Positions 33,945-41,531 of a stretch of DNA of 47,454 nucleotides are shown in pieces. Both the position numbers and the translations under genes were made by a program. The notes below the pieces were generated by a model. That model was not told where the DNA came from. It did no database searches and saw nothing but the letters and a program-made list of their open reading frames with translations. The stretch spans positions 1 to 47,454 of the forward strand of contig VGZQ01000013.1 of the NCBI GenBank assembly GCA_016872535.1, written 5' to 3'. Position 1 is the stretch's first letter; every line of letters starts with the position of its first letter. The DNA comes from Rhodospirillales bacterium (GTDB taxonomy: Bacteria; Pseudomonadota; Alphaproteobacteria; Rhodospirillales; 2-12-FULL-67-15).

Positions 33945-35588
33945 TCACGACTTCAGGTACGCCTGGTCGAAGTTGCCGAGGACTCCGAGCGCGCTGTCGA
34001 TGATCTCGACGTACTTGTTGTTATAAATGGTCGGGAACTCCAACTCGTGGATATAAGTGATCGCGCATTCCTCGACCACGATCTGCTGGAACTCCTTGTA
34101 GAGCTGGGCGCGCTTGGCCGCGTCCGGCTCGATCGCCGCCTTGTCCATCAGCTCGTCGGTCTTGGGCGACGACCAGCCGGTGTTGTTGACGAACACCGTG
34201 CCCTTGCGGATCGACGCCGAGTGGTGCATGCGGTGCACGCCGATGACCGGATCGGGGAACGTCTGCAGCCAGTTGCTGGTGAACTGGAAGTCGTACTCGG
34301 TGTAGACGCGCCGGAGCCAGGTGGCGACGTCCTCGTAGCGCAGGGTGACCTTGATGCCGAGCTGGTCGAGGCGCTGCTTGACGTATTCGCCGAACCGCTG
34401 CCACTCCTCCCCGTAGGGCGTGATGTCGTGGGTCACCTCGAAGCGCACGCCGCTGGCGTTGCGCTTGAAGCCGGCTTCGTCGAGCAGGCGGTTGGCGATC
34501 TCGAGGCCGTTGGCGACCTCGTAGTTCTTGACGTCGCTGGTGTAAAGCCCGCTCGCCTTGAAGTTCGAGTTGATCGGACCGGTGGCGACGCGGCCGAAGC
34601 CGAACCAGATCTTGTCGATGATGTACTTGCGTTCGAGCGCGTAGGCGACCGCCTGGCGCACCTTCTTGTTGTCGAACGGCGCCTTGCGGGTGTTGAAGTC
34701 GATCTGCACGATCGGCGAGGAGCTTTCGTAGCCCTTCTTGGTCACCGTGATGTGTGGCAGCTTGGCGAGCTGAATCACGTCGCTGTAGGGCACCGCGCCG
34801 AACCCGGCCAAATGCACCTCGCCCTTTTCCAGCACCGCCGAGCGGGTGGCGGTGTCGGCGATCGAGCGCACGACGACCCGTTCCAGATACGGCTGACCCG
34901 ACTTGAAGTAATCGCCGAAACGGTCGAAGCGGATGTACTGGCCGCGCTTCCATTCCACGAACTTGAACGGTCCCGCGCCGACCGGCTCGTTGGCGTACTT
35001 GCTGTTCTTGATGTCGGTGCCCTCGAACAGGTGCTTGGGCACGATCGGCGTCTCGAAGCCCGACAGCACCATCATCATGTAGGGCGCGGGCTTGTTGAGC
35101 CGGAACACCGCCGTCTGCGGGTCGGGGGTTTCGATTTTCTCCACCTCCTTGAAGCTGTTGGCCGCGCGCGGATGGAACTTTTTCAGCACTTCCATGATGC
35201 TGAACTGCACGTCGGCGCTGGTGAGCGGCTTGCCGTCGTGGAACTTCACCCCGCGGCGCAGCTTGAAGGTCACCGTGCGGCCCTGGTCGGTCACGGTCCA
35301 GGATTCGGCGAGACTCGGCTTCGGGCTGAGGTCGAAATTGTATTCGAGCAGGCCGGCGTAGGCGCGCGTGCCCGCCTGGCTGACCGGGATCGACGTGCTG
35401 AGGAAGGTGGCGAGCGTCGGCACCTCGGGCTGCACCAGGTGAACCAGGGTGCCACCGACCTTGGGCTTGGCCGCAAGCGTCGAACCCGGCAGCAGCCACG
35501 AGCCGAGCGCGGCGCCGGCCGCGACCGTGCCGGTGCCTTTGAGAAAAGTCCGCCGATCCCAACGTTGGGCGATGTCGTCCGCGCTCAT
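33945..35588 (-). CDS. ABC transporter substrate-binding protein, family 5, Tat-exported
   Basis: A 547-residue extracytoplasmic binding protein (SBP_bac_5). The N-terminus carries a twin-arginine signal, WDRRTFLKGTGTVAAGAALG, so it is exported folded. The family block around LRRGVKFHDGKPLTSADVQFS (in two pieces) and VRQAVAYALERKYIIDKIW are clear. Peptide, glutathione or nickel complexes are common ligands; the specific one is unknown. It is preceded by GGGGAGG and a leader with a hairpin (35622-35643). Nearby thiol-oxidation genes make a thiol-containing peptide a reasonable guess only. Confidence 0.94.
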   Translation of the reverse strand: MSADDIAQRWDRRTFLKGTGTVAAGAALGSWLLPGSTLAAKPKVGGTLVHLVQPEVPTLATFLSTSIPVSQAGTRAYAGLLEYNFDLSPKPSLAESWTVTDQGRTVTFKLRRGVKFHDGKPLTSADVQFSIMEVLKKFHPRAANSFKEVEKIETPDPQTAVFRLNKPAPYMMMVLSGFETPIVPKHLFEGTDIKNSKYANEPVGAGPFKFVEWKRGQYIRFDRFGDYFKSGQPYLERVVVRSIADTATRSAVLEKGEVHLAGFGAVPYSDVIQLAKLPHITVTKKGYESSSPIVQIDFNTRKAPFDNKKVRQAVAYALERKYIIDKIWFGFGRVATGPINSNFKASGLYTSDVKNYEVANGLEIANRLLDEAGFKRNASGVRFEVTHDITPYGEEWQRFGEYVKQRLDQLGIKVTLRYEDVATWLRRVYTEYDFQFTSNWLQTFPDPVIGVHRMHHSASIRKGTVFVNNTGWSSPKTDELMDKAAIEPDAAKRAQLYKEFQQIVVEECAITYIHELEFPTIYNNKYVEIIDSALGVLGNFDQAYLKS

Positions 35589-35603
35589 GGTGGCCTCCCC
35601 GGG
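35589..35603. repeat. Leader duplication, copy A
   Basis: GGTGGCCTCCCCGGG is identical to 36366-36380. On the minus strand it is the ribosome-binding-site region of the ABC binding protein gene. Similarity to copy B continues as A-rich sequence with CGG-TCCAAG/GATCGAA-CCG, and resumes in the dioxygenase 3' end (35703-35736 versus 36441-36474). Confidence 0.65.
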
Positions 35604-35621
35604 ATGAAGTTGTGTGAATGA

Positions 35622-35643
35622 AAAAACGGTCCAAGCCGTTTTT
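35622..35643 (-). promoter_or_regulatory. Terminator-like hairpin in the leader of the ABC operon
   Basis: AAAAACGG, 6-base loop, CCGTTTTT: an 8-bp perfect stem flanked by A and T runs. On the minus strand it ends in TTTTTT and lies 34 bases before the ATG at 35588. It could end transcription arriving from the CopD-like gene, or attenuate the ABC operon if the promoter lies upstream (TTGGGA near 35675 is a weak -35). Confidence 0.5.
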
Positions 35644-35657
35644 ATTAATTCCGATTA

Positions 35658-35759
35658 TTAAAGTTCCCAAAGGACGGCGCTGTCAACGTCCGACTGCGCC
35701 GTGTCGACGGGGCGCCGGGTGCCGGCGGCAAGATCGCGGCCATGAACCGTCTTCACGGC
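35658..35759 (-). pseudogene. Remnant of the cysteine-dioxygenase-like gene 3' end
   Basis: The minus-strand frame reads VHGRDLAAGTRRPVDTAQSDV and then runs to a stop at 35658. The intact gene at 36417-37040 ends FHVYDLAAGTRRLVDVPHHQSR. DNA similarity is clear at 35703-35736 versus 36441-36474. No further dioxygenase sequence precedes it; the CopD-like gene begins within 60 bp. Together with the duplicated leader this marks a segmental duplication with a gene between the copies. Confidence 0.65.
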
Positions 35760-35791
35760 AACGCGGCCGCCCACAATGGCCGCCAACGGCG

Positions 35792-36259
35792 CTATCCGCC
35801 ATGACTGCCCGCCACGGCACCCAGGACCACGAGCAGGCTGGCCGTCAGCAACACCCAATGGAAACGCTCGATCAGGGCGAAGATCCGTTCCGGCCGCTCC
35901 TTGGCGCGGGCCTCAAACCACCGGCGCAGAAACAAGGGCTCGGCGGCAAACAGGACGAAGGTGAAAATCGCCCAGATCGCGACCATGCCGTGCATCCACC
36001 AGAAAACCGGGTCGGCGAAGCGGTGCCAGAGGTCCCATCGGACCAGCAGATGTAAACCCGTCGCTCCGACCAGCAGCGTCGTGATCCGGGCCTGGACGGC
36101 GAAGCGCTTTTCCACCTTTTCGAAGAAAGCCGCCCGCTCGGCCGGATCGCGGGTCTCGCGCACGGCGGGCAGCAGCACGGTCGTGACGAAGGCCACCCCG
36201 CCGATCCACAAAACGACGCCAACGACGTGCAGGGCGCGGGCCGCGACGATGTCATCCAT
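35792..36259 (-). CDS. CopD-like small integral membrane protein
   Basis: A 155-residue protein with four predicted transmembrane helices (about residues 8-30, 55-75, 85-105, 130-150). The first helix, ALHVVGVVLWIGGVAFVTTV, has the LHxxGxxxWxGG pattern of CopD-like and related putative heme or copper membrane proteins. Histidines in helices 1, 2 (GLHLLVRW), 3 (WWMHGMVAIW) and 4 (RFHWVLL) could bind heme, which would suit a quinol- or cytochrome-linked role. Start ATG 36259; the frame continues upstream to 36469 without supporting features. It is flanked by two copies of the dioxygenase 3' end and ABC leader. Confidence 0.72.
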   Translation of the reverse strand: MDDIVAARALHVVGVVLWIGGVAFVTTVLLPAVRETRDPAERAAFFEKVEKRFAVQARITTLLVGATGLHLLVRWDLWHRFADPVFWWMHGMVAIWAIFTFVLFAAEPLFLRRWFEARAKERPERIFALIERFHWVLLTASLLVVLGAVAGSHGG

Positions 36260-36365
36260 CGGTTCCGTCCTTCCTCTCCACTCGGCGCGGTCGACGATAT
36301 CCCGGAATGCGTCGGCAGTTTCCAAATAATCCGCGACCTCGCGGATCGCGCCGGTCCCCGGTGCC

Positions 36366-36380
36366 GGTGGCCTCCCCGGG
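36366..36380. repeat. Leader duplication, copy B
   Basis: An exact match to 35589-35603. Here it lies 36 bases beyond the stop of the dioxygenase gene and is not followed by a binding-protein gene, so it looks like the stranded leader of a lost copy. The following A-rich stretch at 36395-36402 also matches copy A. Confidence 0.65.
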
Positions 36381-36416
36381 GGCAAGTCGCGCGGATAAAA
36401 AAGCGGATCGAACCGC

Positions 36417-37040
36417 CTACCTCGACTGGTGGTGCGGCACGTCGACGAGACGGCGGGTGCCGGCCGCAAGATCGTAGACGTGGAACGAATTCATGTTGCG
36501 CCCGTAGAGATGCAGGCTGACCGCCTGGGCGCGGTCGTCGGGAACGCCGGTGACGTGGATGTGATCTGGGTTCGGCACGAACGTGCTGACCGCGCCTTCG
36601 GGCAGCAGCGTGCCACCGCCGCGCCGGAGGCGGATACCGTGGTCGCTTCGGATCGCGCCGTCGACCGACATATAATTGCGTTCCTCCAACACGCCCCGCA
36701 GCACCCCGACCACGCCCCAGCAGCCGTGGTCGTGGATCGGCGTCCATTGGCCGGGGAGCCAGACCAGCGCGAACAGGGACAGTTCGCCATCCTCGGACAT
36801 GTGGATGGCGTTGCGCGCATAATGATCCGGGTCGCTGCGGAAATGTCCCGGCGCGAGAAAGGTTTTGGAACCGAGCAGCAGATCGCGCATCAGCGGCGCG
36901 ATCTTCTCGACCACCGTCGCCGCTTCGCGTTCGGCCGCCATGACCGCGCGGCAACGCGCGACGAATATGGCCAGCTCGCCGCCTGCGGGTTGTGCCGTGG
37001 TCAACGGAAGCCCCCTTCTCGCCCATTCAAACGCGCCCAT
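36417..37040 (-). CDS. Cysteine-dioxygenase-like thiol dioxygenase (cupin)
   Basis: A non-heme iron thiol dioxygenase of the CDO family, which converts cysteine to cysteine sulfinate or a related thiol such as 3-mercaptopropionate. The cupin metal site is HDH in GQWTPIHDHGCWGVVG (His103, His105) with a third His in PDHIHVTGV (His160 or 162). The Ser-His-Tyr triad of CDOs is seen as SLHLY (175, 177, 179). YARN at 74-77 carries an Arg near where Arg-type enzymes hold the substrate carboxylate, but I cannot align it with certainty. It has 207 residues. Start ATG 37040. A second copy of its 3' end is at 35658-35759. Confidence 0.85.
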   Translation of the reverse strand: MGAFEWARRGLPLTTAQPAGGELAIFVARCRAVMAAEREAATVVEKIAPLMRDLLLGSKTFLAPGHFRSDPDHYARNAIHMSEDGELSLFALVWLPGQWTPIHDHGCWGVVGVLRGVLEERNYMSVDGAIRSDHGIRLRRGGGTLLPEGAVSTFVPNPDHIHVTGVPDDRAQAVSLHLYGRNMNSFHVYDLAAGTRRLVDVPHHQSR

Positions 37041-37136
37041 TCAAGCATGGGCCGCGCGGCGACGGTACCACCTAAATATTTCGCTTGGAGGCGGCAGCGG
37101 GGCCGACCAAAATGCCGGTCGGGAGAGATACCGGAA

Positions 37137-37979
37137 ATGGCGCTTCGAGGGGGCGGCGGCCAATCGTCGATGTTGTCCGCGATCGTCAACCGGCGTGTCG
37201 GTTTGATGGTGTTCGGTTTCGCCGCCGCGTTCGTGCTCTGGTACGCGAGCGTCAAGTGGCTGCCGTTTCCCGCGTTCCGGCGCCTGCCCGATCCGGTCGG
37301 CGTCCTCCAGGAATGGCTGAGCCGCGATCCGGCCTACGGCATTTCCGTCTTCACCGCCGATTACTACGTCCACATCCTCTACAGCACCTACCGCGCGACC
37401 ACCGCGTTCGCACTGGCGGTCGTGCTCGGGGTGCCGCTCGGCATCATGATGGGCTGGAAAACGACGGTGCGCGAGTATTCCGACGCGCTGCTCACGTTGC
37501 TGCGCCCGATTCCGCCGCTGGCTTGGGTGCCGCTCGCCATCCTGCTGTTTCCGGGCACCGAACCGGCGGTGATTTTCGTCGTCTTCCTGGTCGCGTTCTA
37601 CGCCACCACCCTCAACACCTGGGTCGGCGTGCGCGCGATCGACGTCGCCTACTTCCGCGCCGCGCTCTGCCTCGGCGCGCGGCCCGTCGACGTGCTGCGC
37701 GACGTCATCATCCCGGGGGCCATGCCCTCGATCTTCACCGGATTGCAGATCGCCATGGGCGCGGCCTGGTTCTCGCTGGTCGCGGGCGAAATGATCGCCG
37801 CCCGCTACGGCCTCGGCTACGTGATCTGGGAGGCCTACAACCTGATCCAGTACCCGACCATCGTCATCGGCATGGTGACGCTCGGCTTCGTCGGTTACGT
37901 GTGCAGCGCGCTGATCCGAGTCGCCGGCGACCGGCTGATGCGCTGGCACCAGAAGAACATCGGTGCGGTCCGTGGCTAG
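37137..37979 (+). CDS. Sulfonate/nitrate/taurine-type ABC permease 1
   Basis: An inner-membrane permease of the SsuC/TauC/NrtB family, about 280 residues with six transmembrane segments. The core block LLRPIPPLAWVPLAILLFPG and the EAA loop YFRAALCLGARPVDVLRDVIIPGAMP are typical, as is GEMIAARYGLGYVIWEA near the C-terminus. Start ATG 37137 has GGGAGAG 9 bases upstream. It is the first gene of the eight-gene methanethiol-oxidase operon and overlaps the next gene by up to 17 bases. Confidence 0.92.
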   Translation: MALRGGGGQSSMLSAIVNRRVGLMVFGFAAAFVLWYASVKWLPFPAFRRLPDPVGVLQEWLSRDPAYGISVFTADYYVHILYSTYRATTAFALAVVLGVPLGIMMGWKTTVREYSDALLTLLRPIPPLAWVPLAILLFPGTEPAVIFVVFLVAFYATTLNTWVGVRAIDVAYFRAALCLGARPVDVLRDVIIPGAMPSIFTGLQIAMGAAWFSLVAGEMIAARYGLGYVIWEAYNLIQYPTIVIGMVTLGFVGYVCSALIRVAGDRLMRWHQKNIGAVRG

Positions 37980-38808
37980 CGCGCCCGCAACCGCCGTCAA
38001 CGGCGCGGTGACGATCGATGCCGTCGGCAAGGTCTACGGCGAAACGGTGGTGGCGCTGGAGGATTGCAGTCTGGAGATCGCCGCCGGCGAGTTCCTCGCC
38101 CTGGTCGGGCCGTCCGGGTGCGGCAAGAGCACGCTGCTCAACATCCTCGCCGGGTTCGACCATCCGACCCGGGGCACCGTCACCCTCGACGGCGCGCCCT
38201 TGGCGTCCGCCGACCGGGCCGCGCACCCGGGCCCCGACCGCATCGTCGTCTTTCAGGAAGGCGCGCTTTTTCCCTGGAAAACGGTGCTCGACAACGTGAC
38301 CTACGGCCTCAAGGTGCAGCGGCAAACGGCGCCGGAGGAAGCGCGGGCACGGGCGCTCGACATGCTCGCGCGCTGCGGCGGGCTCGACCGCGTCGCCCAC
38401 CAGTTTCCGGGGCAGATTTCGTCGGGCATGCAGCGCCGGGTCGAGCTGGTGCGCGCGCTGATCAACGACCCCAAGATGCTGCTGCTCGACGAGCCGTTCC
38501 GCGCCATGGACACGGTCTCCAAGGGGCGCATGCACCAGCATTTGCTGGACATCCACGCGCAATTCCCGAAAACCGTCTTTTTCATCACCCACGACCTCGA
38601 GGAGGCGATCCTGCTCGCCGACACGGTCGCGGTGATGACCACCCGGCCGGGGCGCATCCGCTCGCGGGTCGCGGTCGATCTGCCGAGGCCGCGCCACGCC
38701 AGGATGATCGCCTCGGAACGCTTCGTCGCCCTCAAGGAACAACTGATCGCCGCCGTGCACGAGGAGGCCCTGAAGGCCTTCGAACGCGGCGAACGGGAGT
38801 TGGCGTGA
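37963..38808 (+). CDS. Sulfonate/nitrate/taurine-type ABC ATPase 1
   Basis: The ATP-binding subunit paired with permease 1. Walker A is GPSGCGKST, the Q-loop is VFQEGALFPW, Walker B is MLLLDEPFRAMD, and the switch is FFITHDLEEAI. The signature is unusual: QISSGMQRRVEL rather than LSGGMxQR, so the first Gly of LSGG is Ser-shifted. The start is GTG 37963 or GTG 37972, both overlapping permease 1. It ends at the ATG of permease 2. Confidence 0.92.
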   Translation: MRSVASAPATAVNGAVTIDAVGKVYGETVVALEDCSLEIAAGEFLALVGPSGCGKSTLLNILAGFDHPTRGTVTLDGAPLASADRAAHPGPDRIVVFQEGALFPWKTVLDNVTYGLKVQRQTAPEEARARALDMLARCGGLDRVAHQFPGQISSGMQRRVELVRALINDPKMLLLDEPFRAMDTVSKGRMHQHLLDIHAQFPKTVFFITHDLEEAILLADTVAVMTTRPGRIRSRVAVDLPRPRHARMIASERFVALKEQLIAAVHEEALKAFERGERELA

Positions 38809-39620
38809 TGGCCGCCAAGGGCCGAACGCAAAACGCCGTCGCGCGCCTGTTCGCCCATTGGCGCGGCGCGGTGGCCATCGTCGCGTTCGTCCTCGTCTGG
38901 CAGATTCTGGGCACGATGTCGTCCACGTTCGGCGGCAAGATCCCGACCCCGACCCAAGTCACGCAAACCTTCTTCGCCTCCTTCGTCGACGATCCGCGCT
39001 ATTGGCGCAACTGGGCGGCGAGTTTCGAGCGGGTGCTGTGGGGGTTCGGTTTCGCGCAATTGTTCGGCATCCCGCTCGGCATCGCGCTTGGTCTCAGCCG
39101 CACCACCGAAGAAATCGTGTTCCCGGTATTCGAGGTGCTGCGCCCGATTCCGCCGCTCGCCTGGGTGCCGGTCTCGATTCTTTTTTGGCCGACGCACGAG
39201 GCCAGCATCATCTTCATCACCTTCATCGGCGCCTTCTTCGTCATCGTCATCAACGTCTTCGACGGCATCCGCCACATCCCCGAGCGTTATTTTTGGCTGG
39301 CGACGTCGCTCGGCGCCACGCCCTGGCGGATTTTTCTCCGCATCGTCCTGCCGGCGGTCATCCCCTCGGTCGCGGTCGGCATGACGCTCGGCATCGCCAT
39401 CACCTGGGACGTGCTGGTGGCGGCCGAGATGATCGCGGGCGACCTCGGCCTCGGCCGGCTGACGTGGGAAGGCTACGTCAGCAACACGCCCGAGATCGTG
39501 ATCGTCGGCATGATCAGCATCGGCATCGCCGGGTATCTCTCGGCGCGCATTGTCGATTATATCGAGGCGCGGCTGATGCCCTGGGCGCAGCATGATCCGA
39601 AATTCCGGGGGCGGCGATGA
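38808..39620 (+). CDS. Sulfonate/nitrate/taurine-type ABC permease 2
   Basis: A second permease of the same family, 270 residues. The same core recurs, VLRPIPPLAWVPVSILFWP, with EAA loop YFWLATSLGATPWRIFLRIVLPAVIP, and AAEMIAGDLGLGRLTWEG. It is clearly paralogous to permease 1 but not nearly identical, which suggests a heterodimeric channel or two alternative transporters. ATG 38808 abuts the ATPase 1 stop by one base; it overlaps ATPase 2 by 4 bases. Confidence 0.92.
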   Translation: MAAKGRTQNAVARLFAHWRGAVAIVAFVLVWQILGTMSSTFGGKIPTPTQVTQTFFASFVDDPRYWRNWAASFERVLWGFGFAQLFGIPLGIALGLSRTTEEIVFPVFEVLRPIPPLAWVPVSILFWPTHEASIIFITFIGAFFVIVINVFDGIRHIPERYFWLATSLGATPWRIFLRIVLPAVIPSVAVGMTLGIAITWDVLVAAEMIAGDLGLGRLTWEGYVSNTPEIVIVGMISIGIAGYLSARIVDYIEARLMPWAQHDPKFRGRR

Positions 39621-40429
39621 GCGGCGGCGAACTCCGCGCCGAGAATTTGAGCAAAACCTACCGCGCCAAGGGACAGGCCCCGGTGCGCGTATTGGACAAT
39701 TGCTCGCTCGCGGTCGCCGCCGGGAGGCTCACGGTGCTGATGGGGCCTTCCGGTTCGGGCAAATCGACCCTCGCCTACATCCTCGCCGGCTACGTCGCGC
39801 CCGACCGGGGGCGGGTGCTGCTCGACGGCGCGGCGGTCGAGAAGCCCGGTCCCAATCGCCTGATGGTGTTCCAGGAAACCACCTTGTGGCCGTGGATGAC
39901 GGTCGCCGACAACGTGCTGTTCGGGCCTTCGGTGCGCACCGCCGGCGCCAAGGCCGAGGCCCGCGCCAAGGCGCGCGACCTGCTCCAGCGCTTCGGCCTG
40001 CTCGACTTCCAGGACAAGTTTCCGGGCCAGCTTTCCGGCGGAATGAAGCGGCGCGCCGAGATCGCGCAAGCCCTGATCAACGAGCCGCGCGTCCTGATCA
40101 TGGACGAGCCGTTCCGCGGGCTCGACGTGATGACGCGCGAATTGATGCAGGAGTATTACCTCAAGGTTTTCGAGGAATCCCGCCCGACGACGCTCTTCAT
40201 CACCTCGGAGATCGAGGAGGCCATATTCCTCGCCGACGTGATTTTGTTCATGGACCCGAAGCTGGGCCGGGTCGGCCGCGCGATCGAGGTCGATTTGCCA
40301 AGGCCCCGGACCTTCGAGATCATGGCCTCGGCGCGATACCGGGAAATCAAGGAACAGGCGCTGGAAACCCTGTACGCGCACGAGGAATCCGAGCACTATT
40401 CCCCGCAACAAACCCCGATGGGAGGCTGA
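39617..40429 (+). CDS. Sulfonate/nitrate/taurine-type ABC ATPase 2
   Basis: A second ATPase, 270 residues. Walker A is GPSGSGKST, Q-loop VFQETTLWPWM, signature LSGGMKRRAEIA, Walker B VLIMDEPFRGLD, switch FITSEIEEAIF in which Ser replaces the usual His (TSEIEE for THDxEE). Loss of the switch His combined with the odd signature in ATPase 1 would give an asymmetric ATPase pair, as seen in heterodimeric ABC transporters with one degenerate site. It overlaps permease 2 by 4 bases. Confidence 0.92.
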   Translation: MSGGELRAENLSKTYRAKGQAPVRVLDNCSLAVAAGRLTVLMGPSGSGKSTLAYILAGYVAPDRGRVLLDGAAVEKPGPNRLMVFQETTLWPWMTVADNVLFGPSVRTAGAKAEARAKARDLLQRFGLLDFQDKFPGQLSGGMKRRAEIAQALINEPRVLIMDEPFRGLDVMTRELMQEYYLKVFEESRPTTLFITSEIEEAIFLADVILFMDPKLGRVGRAIEVDLPRPRTFEIMASARYREIKEQALETLYAHEESEHYSPQQTPMGG

Positions 40430-40430
40430 T

Positions 40431-41501
40431 ATGGGAATTGGCAGGAAACTCGCCGGCTTGACGCTGGCCGGCGCGATCGCGGCGACGGCGCCCGCCTCGG
40501 CCGCGGAACCGGTCGACATCACCTACGGCTATCATCCGTACTGGACCGGCGGCTGGAACGGGGTGGTCATCAAGCACAAGGAGCTGTGGAAGAAATACCT
40601 GCCCGCCGGCAGCAAAGTGCGTTTCGAGCCCCACCTGACCGGCCCGCCCATGGTCAACGCCATGCTCGCCAACAAGATGCAGGTCGGCACCATGGGCGAC
40701 ATGCCCTCGCTGGTGGCGACCACCAAGCGCAGCATCGGCGATTTGCGGCTGGTGTCGGTGCCGATGTTCAGCCGCGGCCAGCAGTGCAACAAGATCCTGG
40801 TCCGCAAGGACGCGCCCGCGTTCGCCACTTACCAGGAGGCGATGGCCTGGATGAACGGCAAGCCCTTCGCCGTTCATCGCGGCACCTGCGCCAACCGTTT
40901 CACCGAATCGATCATCGCCAAGGGCGCGTTCAAGCCCGCCAACATCGTCTACACCGCGATCGAGGTGATCGCCAGCAACTTCGAGAGCGGCAAGCTCGAC
41001 GCCGCCGCCATGTGGGAACCGCACGCGCGGCGCGTGGTCGAACTCGGCCACGCCAAGTACGCCGCGACCGGCGCGCCGTGGAACGAAGCCGACGCCAACT
41101 TCTCGCTCATGCGCCAGGATTTCATCGAAAAGAACCCCGAGGCGGCGGCCGGCTGGATCAAGGCCGAGATCGAGGCGCTCCGCTTCATGATCGAGAAGCC
41201 GAACGAAATGGCGCAGATGATCGTCGACGAGGTCAAGGGCTACGACCACAAGACCGCGTGGAAGGCCCTCTACGAAGGTCATCCCGACGCCATCGGCGGC
41301 GTCCCGGAAACCTACGTCGCCAAGATGGTGTTCGACGCCGACGTGCAGCAGCTGATGAAGAACGGCTACGACTTCCTGCTGCAGCTGAAGGTGATCAAGG
41401 ACGGCGACGTGCCCAAGGACCCGATCAACGACGCGCCCTTGAAGAAGGCCTTGGCCGACATGAAAGCGTCGGCCCCGGTCGGCGTCATCAAGCGACCTTA
41501 A
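40431..41501 (+). CDS. ABC substrate-binding protein (NMT1/TauA-like)
   Basis: A periplasmic binding protein, 356 residues, with a signal peptide ending APASAAEP (about residue 24). The fold markers ITYGYHPYWTGGW, MVNAMLANKMQVGTMGDMPS, and LDAAAMWEPHARRVVELG match proteins that bind sulfonates, nitrate, thiamine precursors or other small anions. Ligand identity is not predictable. It is the only binding protein for two permeases and two ATPases. The methanethiol oxidase gene follows after 30 bp, suggesting that the imported compound is an organosulfur source of methanethiol (inference). Confidence 0.92.
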   Translation: MGIGRKLAGLTLAGAIAATAPASAAEPVDITYGYHPYWTGGWNGVVIKHKELWKKYLPAGSKVRFEPHLTGPPMVNAMLANKMQVGTMGDMPSLVATTKRSIGDLRLVSVPMFSRGQQCNKILVRKDAPAFATYQEAMAWMNGKPFAVHRGTCANRFTESIIAKGAFKPANIVYTAIEVIASNFESGKLDAAAMWEPHARRVVELGHAKYAATGAPWNEADANFSLMRQDFIEKNPEAAAGWIKAEIEALRFMIEKPNEMAQMIVDEVKGYDHKTAWKALYEGHPDAIGGVPETYVAKMVFDADVQQLMKNGYDFLLQLKVIKDGDVPKDPINDAPLKKALADMKASAPVGVIKRP

Positions 41502-41531
41502 TCGAAATATCACGCAACAGGGGAGAGACCC

